In this document: in pieces, positions 1 through 13,563 of the stretch
Position numbering within the stretch: the first letter of the stretch is position 1
Layout of the letters: each line of letters begins with the position of its first letter
Assembly: GCF_020740795.1 (NCBI RefSeq)
Contig: NC_067301.1
Location: 1,736,001-1,800,000, forward strand
DNA from: Apus apus
Taxonomy: Eukaryota; Chordata; Aves; Apodiformes; Apodidae
Length of the DNA: 64,000 bases
Reading direction: 5' to 3'
Notes under the pieces: generated by a model
Seen by the model: only the letters and a program-made list of their open reading frames with translations
Database searches by the model: none
Told to the model about the DNA's origin: nothing
Position numbers and translations under genes: made by a program

Positions 1-3000
1 CGTGGTTTGGGCTTTATTACAGACAAGTTTTCAAGATACAGGAAGAAGAAAGATTTATTCTAAATTTCCTTTAGTCCTGACGTGTCTGAAAAGGGAAATA
101 GTTTAGTTTAAATTTTCAGAAATAATAATCAGTGGCTAAATTTAGAGAGACATTGAGCATAGTTTTTGAAAGGATTGGGTCCCTGTAGCTGCCACTGAGT
201 CACCTGGAGAGAGAGACGTGGGTGTTCATCAAACAATGAATGAACAAAGATGTCTCAATTTTTGATCTGCTCCAAACTGAAGGGTTCATATTTGGTGCTG
301 GGATCCTGCTTGTAACTGGTGTTCCACCCCAGAAGCAAAAGTACGTGAAGATTCCCCTTATCTGTCAGTGAAAGTAGGGGATACTGGTGTAGAAAAAAGC
401 CTGAAATACAATCTGGAAAACAAAACTGAATTTACCAAATAATGTTTTCATTATGTTACAGACATTTATTAAATCCACTTTGTTTTAATGTGTGAGAGGA
501 AGACTAGCCCTTTCTCTGTCTTTGCTGTGTTATGCTGGGTTACACAGTGGTGTGAAACTGGAGATATGTGTTATAAAATCTAAGTAAGATGTTTGTGTGC
601 AGCATTCCATGGAAAGTAGCATTACAGAGCTGAGCCAGCAGCTCTTGAACTGTCCTGCAGTTTCCTCAGTCATGTACAGACCAGTTCTAACAGAAGTCAG
701 AGATAACTGAATTCCTCCCGTCTTTAAACATTCCTTGGGTAGCCAAAGCTATCTTTGAGTAATGAATTCAAGGTAGGTAGATGCCAATGTGGTGCATAAT
801 TACGTATTTGCTAGTTCTTGAGCCCAGTAGCTTGTGAGATTATCTTTCTTCACTAGTTTGTGCTCCAGCCTTGGACACTTGGCAGTGCCTTCTTTCCCTG
901 CCTCACAGCTGAACTGCATCCCAGTGAAAGGGTCCATATGAGAAGCATTCAGAGAGGTGGTGCTTTGGATTTTTGTCAGAGAAATCTATCTTCAGGCAGC
1001 TGCACAGCCATGCAGTGCCCTTTTTCTCAGATTGCATAGGATATTTTTTTGTAATGGACCTTTCGCCAGACTAGCTTGTATTTTGCTGTGTATGCATGCT
1101 CCCTGAGCACTTGGAACCCATCTCCTGAAATATCATTGGCACTATCACGTTAAGGATTGCAATATGCTTTCTAGCTGTTTTCTTTATTTGTGAGACAATA
1201 TGAAATATGGAGCATGCTTCACTTGTGACTCTTCCTTTTATAACCTAAAATGGCAGATTATTTTTTTCCAGTGGCTCAAAGAGTTAATTTGGAACAGACC
1301 ATTTTTTTTTTTAAAAGTGTATTGTAATTTGATTGCACTTTAAAATCAGTGCCATTAGGATCCAGATTTTTAAAGACTTCTAAGTGCTTTACAGTCCAAT
1401 GATTTAAATTGGAATGAGATGCCTCTACATCTTGTGAAGGTCTGTGACTTTATCTTTTAATTGCCACTCTAAAAAAGAGGTGAGTTTTGTGTATTTTTTA
1501 AGCCTGACTTTCTTTGCGATAACCTCATCTGCTAGTGTCCACCCTACAAGACCTCCCCAGCTTTTATCTCCAAAGCACCAAGTTCTTTGAATGAAATTTC
1601 ATTTGTCCTCAGCTAGATAAGCAGTATCCGTGTAATACCCACTTGCTACACTGTCTTCATTGATGCATATAGTGTGGTTAAGTCTTTATCAGATTAGAGC
1701 TTATCAGACTGCACAAATACAGCCTGGACGCTCTTCTTGTATCTCCAGGGTTACACTAAAGACTAGTCTGCCCTGTAGGTTAACACAGTCTCAATTCAGG
1801 AGTGTTCAAGCACATGCTTAAGCAGGTGAATAGTTCAATTTAGTGGTAATACAGTTACTCTTCTGCTTTGTTAAGAATATGCTTCAACATTTCCTCGGAT
1901 TAGAGCTTGAGGTTGGCTGTCTTATCATGGAAGTATTCACCTGTACAGGAGCAGAAAGGATATGATTGTCAAGAGGGAAATATCTTCTGATGCTGCATAG
2001 ATAAATGTGAAAAGTATGCACCTATTAGAGGCGGCATCATGGGAAGAGAAAGTATCAGTTTGCTCAGTTGTACACAAGTAGTTTTGAAGCATGAAAAATA
2101 CTGGCAGAGGAAAATGTGCTGAAGAAAGTGCTGTTGTGCAGATGCACTGTATTGTAAACTCTAAATCAGATTTAATGCCAGAAGATCACTTATCTAATGG
2201 ATAATCAAAATATGACACAAGTGCACATGATTTGAATTCATGCTGAGGAAAAAATGCACAGAAAAACCCAATTGATGAGCAGGTTGTTGCCATGACAAAG
2301 TAATGTTGCTTTTAAAGTTAAAAATATATTTTCTATTTGATCAGGCTCTTAGACTGTAGAAACCCAGAGATCACACCAATGGTCACTGCTGACACAGGCT
2401 GTGCAGTTACCTGTTCTCTTGCTCTCCAACCTGAGCTGCTCGATATTTCTGTAATCACTGATTTAACTGGGATTGACAGTTAACCAACAGCTGTGGAATT
2501 CTTACAAAGTGTGTTCTTACAGAGGTGACAGACATTCAGCCCCATGAGGGGAAAATTTCACTGCAGGATTTTTCCAATTTGTAACTGCGTTTTCTTTGGG
2601 GAAGACAAGGGGAAGAGAGAAAAGCCCTGGAACATTGGCAATGGTTGTAGGTCACGACCTGTGACAGTGAGTCGAAAACATCCTTGGTGATTTCTGCCAG
2701 ATGGCTCAGGGCTTTGATTCCCCAGAATTTCAGCTGCTTCCAAGAGATAAAACCAGATCTTTGATAAAAAGAATGAGATTTTTTTTTTTCCTATAAACAT
2801 TTCCCTGCATAGGGTACCTTGCTTCATGGCTCATTGGGACACAAGTCTCAGACAGATAAATAGCATTGTCTAAAAAGAGAGATGTGTATCCATTTTTGTA
2901 CCCTGGCTTTAAAAGGTATAGCTCACAGCAACTGAGGTGTCTGAAAATACCAGTACATTCAGCAGTCTGAGTTCACTTACAGCTTTCTTACTCGTCCCAC

Positions 3001-4785
3001 TAAAAGTGCCAAAAAAATAAAGTTATTCCTTTGTATCCTTCCAAAGTGGACAGAAAATACTCCCAGATGTTAAAAAAACCCCACTAATAGCAGGATGCTT
3101 AAAATTCAGGGGACTTGAATATCCCTGCCTTTCTTCTTCTGTGAACTTGGGTGCAACACATTTTATCTCTAAAGATGAGTGTTTACCGTCTGATTGCTTT
3201 GATCACCCAAACTACAGGTACTGAAAAATCAGGACCAAGAACTTTGATATGTTCTTAAAGAAGCACTACTGTGGTTCGTTCGATAAGGAGTCTTAGTTAA
3301 CTTCCCAGTATTGGTTGTAGTTTTGTGAATCCAACCTGGGATAGGTGTGAGCCTGTCACAACTTCTTGTTGGGAATGTGAGCTGTTTCTGACCTTAGGTG
3401 TATGGTTAATCTTTGAATTGCAGAGACCCTTGGGCCACTCTCCAGTGTGGCAGTCAAGATAACAGCAATTGGACATAGAAATTAATTATATTGAGTTTCA
3501 ATTCATATACATTTTGTAAATGATGAATAGCTACTTTAGGAAATAATTGTTAACTTGAGTGTGTGTAGTGCTCCGACCTGTAAAGTGCTTATAACACCTG
3601 TGAAGAGTTTATTGCCTCCATATAAACTGGTTATAAATGGAAACTTACTACAATGTGAGACTAGGCACAGGAATGGAGGAGGAGAGGACAGGGTGTTTGG
3701 CCTCTGGTGTTCAGATCCAATGGATTCTGGTGCCATGGCCAGGATGTGAGACACTAGGTAGCCCTGTAAGCAGGGGCAGAAAATTGTCTCCCTTTGCGCT
3801 TGTGCTGTTGAGTGTACATGAGCTGGAGTTTGTCAGAGCCTTTGGTCCCTGACGCGTGTGGGATTTATCTTGAGAATACAGATGAGAAGGTACTATGATG
3901 ACTGGCAGCTGGAAGAAGATAGAGAAATGCTGCCTGTTGTGGTGCTCAGAGGCACTGGATGGTTCTCAGATGTGTTGCATTTCCATTGCTGGCTTGTGTG
4001 GTGCTGGAAGAGTCAGTTCCTTCCCTTCTCGATGCGTTTCCTTCTCCAGCTGCTTTGTTTGAGATAACTGTCTACATCACAACTTGTTTGGGGCTGTATC
4101 TTATACTCAGTTTGATCCTCCAAATTCTACCTAAATGTAAATAATCAACAATATACCAAAATATGACTATTAAAAATCACAAATATCTTTCAGTACAATT
4201 GTGTTAAACATGTTTTCCTTTATTTTCTTGTTCATCTTTCATTTAATGCTGCTTTTGTGGCTGGCTGGAATCACCCATCTTTCCTCTATTTGGATTGGCT
4301 TCTGGTGTGAAGTTTAGCAGCTGTACCTTTTTTAATGTGTTCTGTCTCACTGCTGCAGCATGTGAAATTGCAGCTTTCTGTATGGCAGACAGTTCCCTAC
4401 ATGCCTATGTTAGCGAGAAAACACTGCAATATTAAATAGGCCAGAAGAGCCTGTGCCCCCCAGCCCCACCCTTCCAAAACCCAGAGCTCTAAGGGAGCTC
4501 CAAGGGTACTTGGGGTGTTCAGTTAAATCTGAATTAACCCAAGTGTCCTGGCATTTGTGTTTGTTTTTCATGGGCTCTTTTGCTTCCACGGGCCCATTCA
4601 TGGGGCTAAAATAATATAACATAGGCATAAAAATAACGTAGGATCTCTTCTCTTGATCTGGGCTTCAAAAATGAAAGGAACATGTGATGTGATCATGTGA
4701 AGACCACATTAGTTTGGCCCTCTAAATGACTCCCTGAGGGATATTAAAAAGCCTGTGGAAAAACATAAACACAAATACTAGAAGT

Positions 4786-4840
4786 ATCATAGAATGGTTT
4801 GTGTTGGAAGGAGCTTTAAAGATCATCTGGTCCAAACCCT
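4786..4840 (-). mobile_element. CR1 LINE 3'-end fragment
   Basis: The plus strand reads like the reverse complement of a CR1 3' end: a CATAGAATGG start, then TTGGAAGGAGC, then AAAGATCATCTGG and a TCCAAACCC block. Only about 55 bp are recognisable, as expected for a heavily 5'-truncated and diverged copy. Confidence 0.75.
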
Positions 4841-7800
4841 AACTATATTTTTTCCTCATGTTTTCTGTCCTAATGCAAGAGCCAGCATGGGGACTTGAGA
4901 GAGAGCAAGAAAGTCTCTTTGTTTGATGAGCCTCGCATTAGAAAAGCTTGGCAATTTCTGAGGTTGCAGGTTGTTACAGTTGTGATGCTGGTTTGAAAAA
5001 AGCAGACAGACTCTAGCTTCCTAGTCCAAAGGTAAAGTCTGATTAAAATGGTGCTGTGTTTTGAAAAAGTTGGAAATAATGTGTAAATTGCTATAGACTT
5101 TAGTCAGTCCTGATTCACAGATGAAGCTCTGGTTTTACAGCTAATCTCTCAAGATTACCTGTCTGACTAAGACCTGTGCTGCATAACTGTATATTAGAGG
5201 TGCTGTCTGGGGGCTTCCCCAATTTTTCTGTTTTTCTGTTCTTATAGTTAATATCCAATGTTTTGTCTTTTTATGTTCTAACAAAATGAGATCTGAGATC
5301 AGACTGAAGTTAAAGGGCAACCTCTCTGGAACACTTGAAAGTTGGGACATGAGTTGTTGGGGAGTGTGTACAAATCCTTAGGTTCTCAAGCATTTCTGGA
5401 GTTCTTTGGTATAAAGCATTGTTTGGTTTAGTTTGCTCTGCTGTGTGTCACCCCTCCAGGCCATCTTCTCTCTCTCTTTCAGTCCAAGTAGCTTCTGGGA
5501 GCTCCCATGGATGTTTTTTGCTGTAGTAGAATCTATGAGGAGCAGAGAGCTGCCAAAATGATTTAGTATCTGTTTTTTCTGTTAGGTCTATGTTTGGTAA
5601 ATCCCCGAACTGTTGTGCTGCTTAATCTTTGGAGAATGGGGACTAGGAAGGAGGGAAGGGTTATGAGCAATTCTCTGCTTTTTGTTTTTGGGGTTCCGTT
5701 TATTTAGCACCTCTGCAAAATTTGACATGAAGACTCTTTAAATCTTAGCGCTTTACTCAGAGAGACACAATGTCAGAAAGGTGTCTAGTAAAGAGATGTT
5801 CCAGTCTTTATAAGCTGCTAGGTATCAGCATCATTCTGGGTAAATATGGAAGCAGCTGTAGCTTTGGAAACTTGAGTTTCCTAAAAAAATACTTTGGACA
5901 TCTATTCCACTTTGGTAGTTAGATTCAAGTAAAACATAGTTTACAGTAACAGACAATATCTTTTATTAAGCCAACTGATAACAATAGATTATCTTTCAGG
6001 CAGTTAAGTCCTTCTTTGGAATCCTCTCTGTTGTAGGTTTCTGGGAGTTGAGTACATTTTATGTCATTCTCTTAGTAGTTTAGCTTCTTTTAAAACCATT
6101 ATGATTAAGGATAGTAAAGTTGTCTTTCATAGAAGTGCTGATACAAAATCCAGAAACTTATAGTAAAATCAGTATTTAACACATTGTCAAAACTTGGAAA
6201 TCAGGTTAGTGGAAACGAATGTGTATAAATCTCAATCTTTTTGGAAAGAAACCATTAGTACCCAGCAGTAATAGATGAGGGTTGTTTGCTGTCAAGCTGG
6301 TGGTTAAAGAGGTGTTACATGCTTTATTCATGGTGATACACATCTCATTGCTGGAAGATCACCAGAAGATACCTAGAAGTACAAGTTTCAAAGCCTAACA
6401 ACAGAGTAATTCTGCAAGATTTTTAGAGGAATGTGTTTTGTTTAAAGTATTCACTTGCTGGTTTTTACCTTGAGACCTTTCAGGCAACTGGTTTTCAGAA
6501 AATCTAAGTGACTGAAGCTCTTATAATCATGTTGGATAGCCAAAATTCACACCTGTCTTTAAATAATTGTTTTTTACAATAAAACTTGAATTGGCATTCT
6601 GTCCAAAATCATGCTAGAAGACTGCAAAAGGAGGAAAGAAATGCCTTAGCGTCTGAGTCTTCTGACACGTTCTGTGCTGCAGCACACAGGCTCAGCAGGG
6701 TGAGCTCAGTGGGGATTTCCACCATGAGTAAAACTCCTGCTTCTTGGAGGTGTAATTCAGACTTTTTCATTATCTAATCTCTGGGCTGGTTCATTCTTTT
6801 TTCATGTAGCGGGCCATCTATCATATTTGATGGAGAAATTGCTATGACAAAATGCTAAAAGCTCTTGCTCTAGGCTATTTTTAATCTACTGTAGGTGAAA
6901 GATCAGAACACATTTTTTTTAAGATTTATGTGTTGACCCCATATGCTGGATAGGACAAATGGGAGTTGACAAACTACAGGACACAAGATTTAAACCGTTG
7001 ACCTCTGACATGAGGAGTCATCTCAACTGTATGTTATCACATTTATGCTCAGGAGTTAGACGCTTTGCTCAGAGGGAATCTCATAAATGCTTAGGCAGAG
7101 GTACAGAAACACAGCCCTTACTCAGTCTTTAAGCTTTATTGTGGTGATCAGTAGTTAAATTTGCTCTTGGGCCATTGTGGATTTTAGTGCAGAATGTTTG
7201 TAAGCAGTCTTTAAGTCTGCAGGTTGTTTGTGCAGAATAACACATCTCTGTTTCTTCAAAAGGGTGTAGCTACTTAATGCCAGTCCAGCTTGAGCAGAGT
7301 CATTATTTTTTCTGGTCCTTTAATAGTTCAGTCTTTCAAACTGCTTCCCAACTCTAGGATATCTGCTAACTGTGTCCATTTCTGAAACAAAAGCCCTGAT
7401 AAAGCAAAAAGTCTTTGGGATGTATTAAAAACTTCAAATCAAGTATATACTTCAGTGTTCTGCTGAACTAAGCCCCAAATTTCTGCGGTGCATCAGAATG
7501 CAAGAGAATAATAGGGGGAGGCTGGATGCATGCAGCTGCTCCTCTGCCTGCATGGCAGATGTCATCTCAGACATTATCAAGCCTTTCTGGAAATCAGGGA
7601 GGGGAGGAATGAAGAAGAGAGGGTGAAGCTGATGGAGTGGAAGGCGAGTAGAAAAGTGATGGCTAAAGGGAAGGACTGAGCTTGCTGCAAGTTGAGGCAC
7701 TGCTCTTGACAGTCACCAGGCTGGAACCTGTACTGGGTAGAAGATGACAGTATTCCACTGTCTTTATTGCTTGTCTGGAGCTCTTTCAGGCATGTGTAGC

Positions 7801-10800
7801 TGCCCAGCTGACCCTCCAAGTTCAGATGTAGGCCCTGTGCAATATCAAGTACTCTTCATAATGCAATGCATGCTTCCCAAATTAGACATCATTATGAGGG
7901 GCACATAACCAATTAGTGTTTGGATTTGTTCTGCATGTGCAAATCTTTTCTTGGGCTAAGGAAGTGTCATACAGAGACTTGGCTGAAGAAAAAAAGAAAA
8001 CAGTTTAATCTTAAATTGTAATTGTCATCCTCTGGCTAATGATAAGCAGTGTTATGGCCTGCATATCAGCTGTAATTAAGCAGTAAGACACAACAAGGTG
8101 TATGTTACAGAGAGATAACACAATGCTTAAGAGCCAGTGACCTGCAAAGCACATTATCTCCCAGCTGCACAAGCCCTACAGTCAGTCTGTACATGTGTGG
8201 TGTACTGTCCCCTCTTCCCCTGCCTTCATTCTGCTTTTCTAGGTGGAAAATGGGAAAGGATTTTCTTATTGTGTCATATGATTTAAAAAAATACTTCCAT
8301 TTTATATCAGTCTACTTCTGCACATACGACAAGACAGTACGAAACGTTCTGAGTTTCCATTTACTGGAGTTCTGGGAAATCAGCATCACTCACAGTGAGG
8401 CCTGTTAGGGTTTTATGAGGCAAGTAGGTGTGGAGTGTGCAGGGCAGGAGCCTCACAGGACAAAAAACTTTGTTTCTGTTGGTCAACACAATTTTCAGCT
8501 TAGGCATCGCAAACATGGATCCACTGCCTCTTGGCATTGAACAGCTATGTGTAATTGTACACAATTAATACAAAATACAGTAGATCAAATGGCTTAATTT
8601 TGTTCCTATGTAACAGTCTGTCTCATGCTTATTTATTGATGTTCCCATCCCAGCCATACAAATGGAATTCCAGATACCAAATTAGAATGCTACTGTGATC
8701 TTTGTAAACTACTGATGGTTTAGTCTAGGCAGAGTGAGAAAATCAGCAGTACGAGAGAAGTGAGAAGGGTCTTATCTGGTGTCTTTTAGCCAATGATTGC
8801 CAGAACAGAATATGTATTTTTTGATTTCCCAATTTTTAGCTAATGTTACTGATTGAAATGGGTGGATACTTATTTATCCAACTGCAAGATTTCATCAGTA
8901 TGGAAGGACAATCCTTTTGTAGCCTGAGTTGTACTACACATTGTCAGAGGCAGAGGTGCGTCCTTTGGGTTTGAATGGCACTTAGCTCATCTATACCCTG
9001 GCTTCAGTTGGATGTCTTGGATATTGTTGTAATAAAAATATGAATAAATAAAGTTAGGCCTAATATAAGAACAGAGAGATAAGGCAGAGGCAACAGAAAC
9101 AGCTGTCTGTTCCTCAGGGTCCTTCTACTGAGCGAGACTGTTTCTGATTACAGCTGTAGCCCTGTGCATGGCTGCTGGATGCCTGGTGATAATCCATTCA
9201 AAGCAATTACAAGGCATCCGTCACCAGCAGGGGCTGAGCCACAGGCTTCTTATCTAGGAAAACTGATGGAAGAGAAGGGGGAATGAGGGAAGGGATCAAT
9301 GCCTTTCACCAGTGTTATCTGCCAAATTGAATTGAGCAGCATGGGATCCCTGCTTTAGGCACTTGAGTCAGAGCTTGCAGGGTCTGTGCAGAGGGAGCTC
9401 TGGTGGTGGGCAGGGCAGGTGGCAGCTCTGCTCTGCTGGCTTCCAGTGTCCTGGGCACCCACCAAGGCCAGTGGGATGTGTGTGCAAGGGGGTTCAGAAC
9501 TGTACAACATACAGAGCACCAGTTCCAGTTGGGAACCTAGTGTCTGCTTGTGGTCTTAATGGTTTGTTCCATGTTCTTTGCCTTTCTCTGTGTAGCTGGA
9601 AGTATCTCACGGCTCATCACACCCTGGTTTTTACATTAAGGGATGTTAGAGAAAACAACTGTGATGGCATGAGCAAAGGTACAATAATTTTATACTTCAG
9701 AGGCAGCACTAGTAAAGCTCTACTGCCTAGAAATGGTGCCTGTGTGGACCTTTCTGCAGTGCAGATGCTGCCTGCCTGTCACCTTGTGCTCAGACCTGCC
9801 CAAAGCCAGCGAGTCCCTGGGCAAGGCAGGGGCAGTGCCTGCTGGGGCTTCGGGTGGGGGTTTAATATGCAAGGATGTCTAGCATGTTGCTGTGGGGTTT
9901 GGTGTTCTGTTTCAGTAGTTTATCTGCTTCTTACTTCACTTACCTTATGGGTTGGAAAGGCAAGTAAATAAATTTGACTTTGTACATCTAACTGGTTACT
10001 TATTTTCCAAAGCAATGCTGAAATCCAGGAGCTAGATGTGGGAGTGCTTAACATCCGTGAAATGATACTTTCCCTGACTGGGCCTGTAAGCAGCATTGCA
10101 AAGGCCAGCAGAACAGCTGTGGAGATGTTTGGTGGGTGCTTCCTATCTGGTATATGAATAAATAAGAATGTAGATCCATGTAGACAGCAACAGGGAGATT
10201 TGTCCCTTGGGATACTACAAAATAGAATCAGTTTGTACTGGTCAAATCAGTTTCATCTGTGGGCTTTGTGGCCAACAGCTTTGTTAAAGCATTGTGTAGT
10301 ACCTGTTTTTATTCCTTGGCCATGCGAAGATGGAAGTTTGATGACTTTTTTTGACTACTGGCCAGTAAAGAGTTCCTGTAGCTCAGGAGCATCTAGTGTG
10401 ACAGGTCTGGGAACTGAGTCCTGCGGTAGCACACACAGCCACTCATGTTTCATGAACTCAAAGCATCATATAGGCAAACTGAGTTTATAAATTTACTTGT
10501 AAGCTTGCCTCCAAAGATAATGATTATGGCTTAAGCTTATAATCTTTACTGTGTTTACAGAATGGAGCAGATTTTGGAACAAATCTGACCTAATTTTAAG
10601 CAGTAAAACCTCATGTCCTTGGACCTGTGTAGGTTCCTCTTCTCCTGAGGGTTTTTTGTCTTACAGTTCATACTTACAGGAGATACAAGAGTAGTAATTT
10701 GGGTAAGTGGTGGAAGGGCAGAGGACTAGGATAGCTGGACCAGGATAGGCTCTGGGGAAGTACTTAAAAGCATGAAATTCTCAGGGTTCCAGATTAAGGA

Positions 10801-12147
10801 GCTGACTCAGCAGAAAACAAATACAAAAGTAAATCCAAACGGATGAGCCAGGAAACCCATGGATACCGTACAGAACAATGCAACCAAATCAGCTCAGTGC
10901 AGGGATCTATGGAAACTTTTTTCCCTCCCAAATAAAAGTGTGTGGGAATTTGCATTGCAGTCAGGTATACTTAAAATGTACATAAGCCAGCTAATAAAAA
11001 TTCCACTGGAGTGTACGTCACACAGCTGTGTTTTATTATATTTGTGCTCTCTTCCTACTGACAGGGCCTTTATAACTGGATTACTCACATATCATCATTA
11101 ACTCTGACACTCCTGGGTTTTTACTGCTTCCCTGGTTCCTATCATCTTCTGCAAGTTTTATCCCTTCCTTGCAGATGTGCCAAGATGTATTTCTTTAATA
11201 TCTTCTCAGCAAATGAGTGTGGGAGCACATAAAAAGCATGGTGTGGATACCAGGGGCAGTAACAAGGGCCCTCATCTTTTCTACCAAATGTCCGTCAGAT
11301 CTCTCCTCTGCCACGGGTGTGCTGAGTTTTCCTTTTCCTTCCTTGGGTATAAACAAGTGTTGCTGCTGCCAGTAACATGGAAATTACTGACGTGCAGGCT
11401 GAGCCTCTTGTTCAATCCTAATGTTGCTATTTTGTAGCTGTGTCCTTCAGGTGTGCCCCGTGCAGCATTTTCATTTACTCTGTGTGTTACCACCTGAATG
11501 AGCAGTTTGGTGTGTGTGTTGGGGTTTGGTTGGTTTTTGTTGTTGTTTTTTCCCTGGCTTCTGAGTAAAACAAGCTATTGAATAAGACATGAGGACATTT
11601 TACTTCAGGATTCAGGAAATAGTTTCTGATCTCCAGCAGCCAGTTTGAGCTTGGGTCAGTTCATCTCACTTTGAGTTTTTTCTTTACCCTCATTCTCTGT
11701 TGTTCCTGTTTAAATTAAAACTCTTTGGGTTAGGGACTGTTGCTCACTAAGTGTTTGTGAAGAATTGAGCAAAGGGGCTGGAGCCTCTGTTGGACTTTTT
11801 AACTATTTCTACTTTGTGAAATTAAGTTGAACTGGAGGGGTACTTGAGCATACCAAGTCCTGTGAGTCAGGATTGTGTGTCCCTTGCCAGCTTTAGCTGA
11901 ACTCAGAGTATCAGTAGATCTCAAGATATTTTTATTGTGCTGGGCAAGATCACTGGGTTTGGGCTGTGGAATGGGCTGCTGTGTTCATGCTGAAGCCTCA
12001 GCTTCCCTGCAGGAGCTTCCCTGAGGTGCTGCACATACTCAAAGCTTCCCTTGCTGGATGCCCAGAGTGGCAGGTGGGTTTTTTTCCTGGTGTTCCTAAA
12101 TGACAGAATTCCACTGATGGTGGCTAAACCAAAATGTTTTGCTGCAG

Positions 12148-12431
12148 TTTGTCCACATTAAAGAAAATACATTCAGAATGTACAGTAATTGCATGCCCTT
12201 ACGGACAGCTGTATCACACCAAGAGGGGCATTGCTCCCAACTGTCTGCATGGAATGTGGCATATGCTGAGGTTTATCCAAGAGCTTCTCATGAGGGAGAA
12301 AGCTTTAGCTTGCAGCTTTTTGTCTCTGTGCTCATTTGTGGGGGGGGAGAAGTCAACAGCCGAGTGATTTTCTGGGATGAGTTGGAAGAGAACTGCTCCA
12401 GCTTTGTACCAGTGGGACTGGCCAGGGACAG
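12148..12431 (+). other. Candidate coding exon of an unidentified plus-strand gene
   Basis: A stretch of 284 bp follows a polypyrimidine-like acceptor ending GCTGCAG and is followed by a consensus donor (CAG then GTAACA). One frame is open from the first base to the donor and hits a stop immediately inside the putative intron. The conceptual peptide (about 94 residues) contains EGESFSLQLFVS and RVIFWDELEE but matches no family I can name. By position it could belong to a gene convergent with SKI (MORN1 in mammals). Chance is a fair alternative. Confidence 0.2.
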
Positions 12432-13468
12432 GTAACAAATGTCACCGTCCTCAGCAGCTCAGCCTGGTTCTGCCCACTGCTCACATCCAGGTGGCAGAAA
12501 CAGGAAATAACCCAGCCCTTAGAAAGCAAGGCTGCAATGAGTCATAAATATGAAGCAGAGATATATATATTTTTTTAAACTGTTCAGTCATTCTCTGGCT
12601 TTTCCACTGTTTTACAAGGGCATGTTAAGAAATGTACCAGAGCTGTGGAAAATCTGCAGCCATTTCTCAGAAAACCATGAGAGAATTACTTTAACATATG
12701 TTTCCATCTTCTGCTTTTTGCATTTTTCCCCTCTTGTATTTCTTTAATTCGACCTAGTACAAACTTTTATATGCCTGCCATTCTCCCTGTTCAAAAGAAA
12801 TTACACTTTGTTGTTAGCGTTTCCCCAAAAAGTGGTTCCAGTTAAATTCCTTTCTCTTTGCAGGGTTGTCAGGTGCAGACCCCAAATGTTTGTGGGTTGA
12901 AAAGATGCCTCAGAGAATCTTGTTACCAGGCTGGGAAACAGTGTGAAAGGTGGTGCCGGTTTAACTCCCAGCCTCAGGTTGTTGATGACCCTCAGCACAT
13001 CTCGGGTGGAAAGGCAGAGTTTGGTTTGGGTGTTGTTATGCCAAAAAACATGGCAGGAAATCTGAGCTTCCCTCCCACAGCTAAGGGAATTTAATGCTAC
13101 TTCTACTATAGACAAAATGGCTTTTGTTGTCATTAGGGTCTCTGAGGAGTAATATGTGGGCAAGTTACATGAGCTCAAAACTGGAAATAGGCTCAGAAGC
13201 TGAAAGGGGTGATGCACCTTATAACAATGTCCCTCGGAGGGTGGCATGAGCTGTGACTGCTGTTAGCTACCTGTAGCTGTGCAGCCTGAGGGAAGTGGCA
13301 GTGCCAGGCAGGTGTGTGGCGGTTCTGTAAGTTCGTGTATTTAACTGGAAAGGAAGAGGCTGAGGTGTCACAGAGGATGGTGCCCCTGCCTGCCCTGTTA
13401 GGCCACGGCTGCAAGCACAGAACACTCAAAACGTACTAGAGCTGTGTGGTTTTTTCTGGACAAACAAT

Positions 13469-13474
13469 TTTATT
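13469..13474 (-). terminator. Distal poly(A) signal AATAAA for SKI
   Basis: Read on the minus strand this is AAAATAAAATTG, containing canonical AATAAA. Downstream sequence (about 20-55 nt on) includes GAGTGTTCTGTGCTTG, a plausible GU-rich element. It is the last AATAAA before the sequence loses its AT-rich 3'UTR character, so I take it as the main end of SKI. Confidence 0.55.
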
Positions 13475-13557
13475 TTAGGTAATGCGTCTATACACTGTAC
13501 ATTCAGTCACTGTGGTATATAAGCATAGCTATTTTCATACATAATCTCATAAAGTCC

Positions 13558-13563
13558 TTTATT
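13558..13563 (-). terminator. Alternative poly(A) signal AATAAA for SKI
   Basis: A second canonical AATAAA on the minus strand, about 90 nt upstream of the distal one. Tandem signals at the end of long 3'UTRs are common, and either could be used. Confidence 0.4.

Larger units (their letters stand above)
1..13444. other. Downstream flank of SKI, no gene confirmed
   Basis: This stretch lies beyond the inferred 3' end of SKI. Open frames here are short, use ordinary non-coding composition and match no protein family I recognise. In mammals SKI faces MORN1 tail to tail, so the 3' part of a plus-strand MORN1 could fall here, but I found no MORN-repeat motif (Y-x-G-x-W-x-x-G-x-x-x-G-x-G). A small CR1 fragment lies near 4.8 kb and one weak candidate exon near 12.15 kb. 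The rest looks like intergenic or intronic DNA. Confidence 0.6.

Noticed and set aside
9031..9052. Three overlapping or adjacent AATAAA hexamers on the plus strand
   Set aside because: It could be the end of a convergent gene, but there is no supporting terminal exon, and the run looks like simple AT-rich AATA repetition.
9363..9971. A 202-codon open frame on the plus strand, the longest in the window
   Set aside because: It starts at a non-ATG codon and lies in a moderately GC-rich stretch. Its residue composition (Cys, Gly and Trp-rich) resembles translated non-coding DNA, and no family is recognised.
12801..13247. A 148-codon minus-strand open frame
   Set aside because: It lies just past the inferred SKI 3' end, has no recognised motif, and conflicts with the exon-like plus-strand frame there, which is itself weak.
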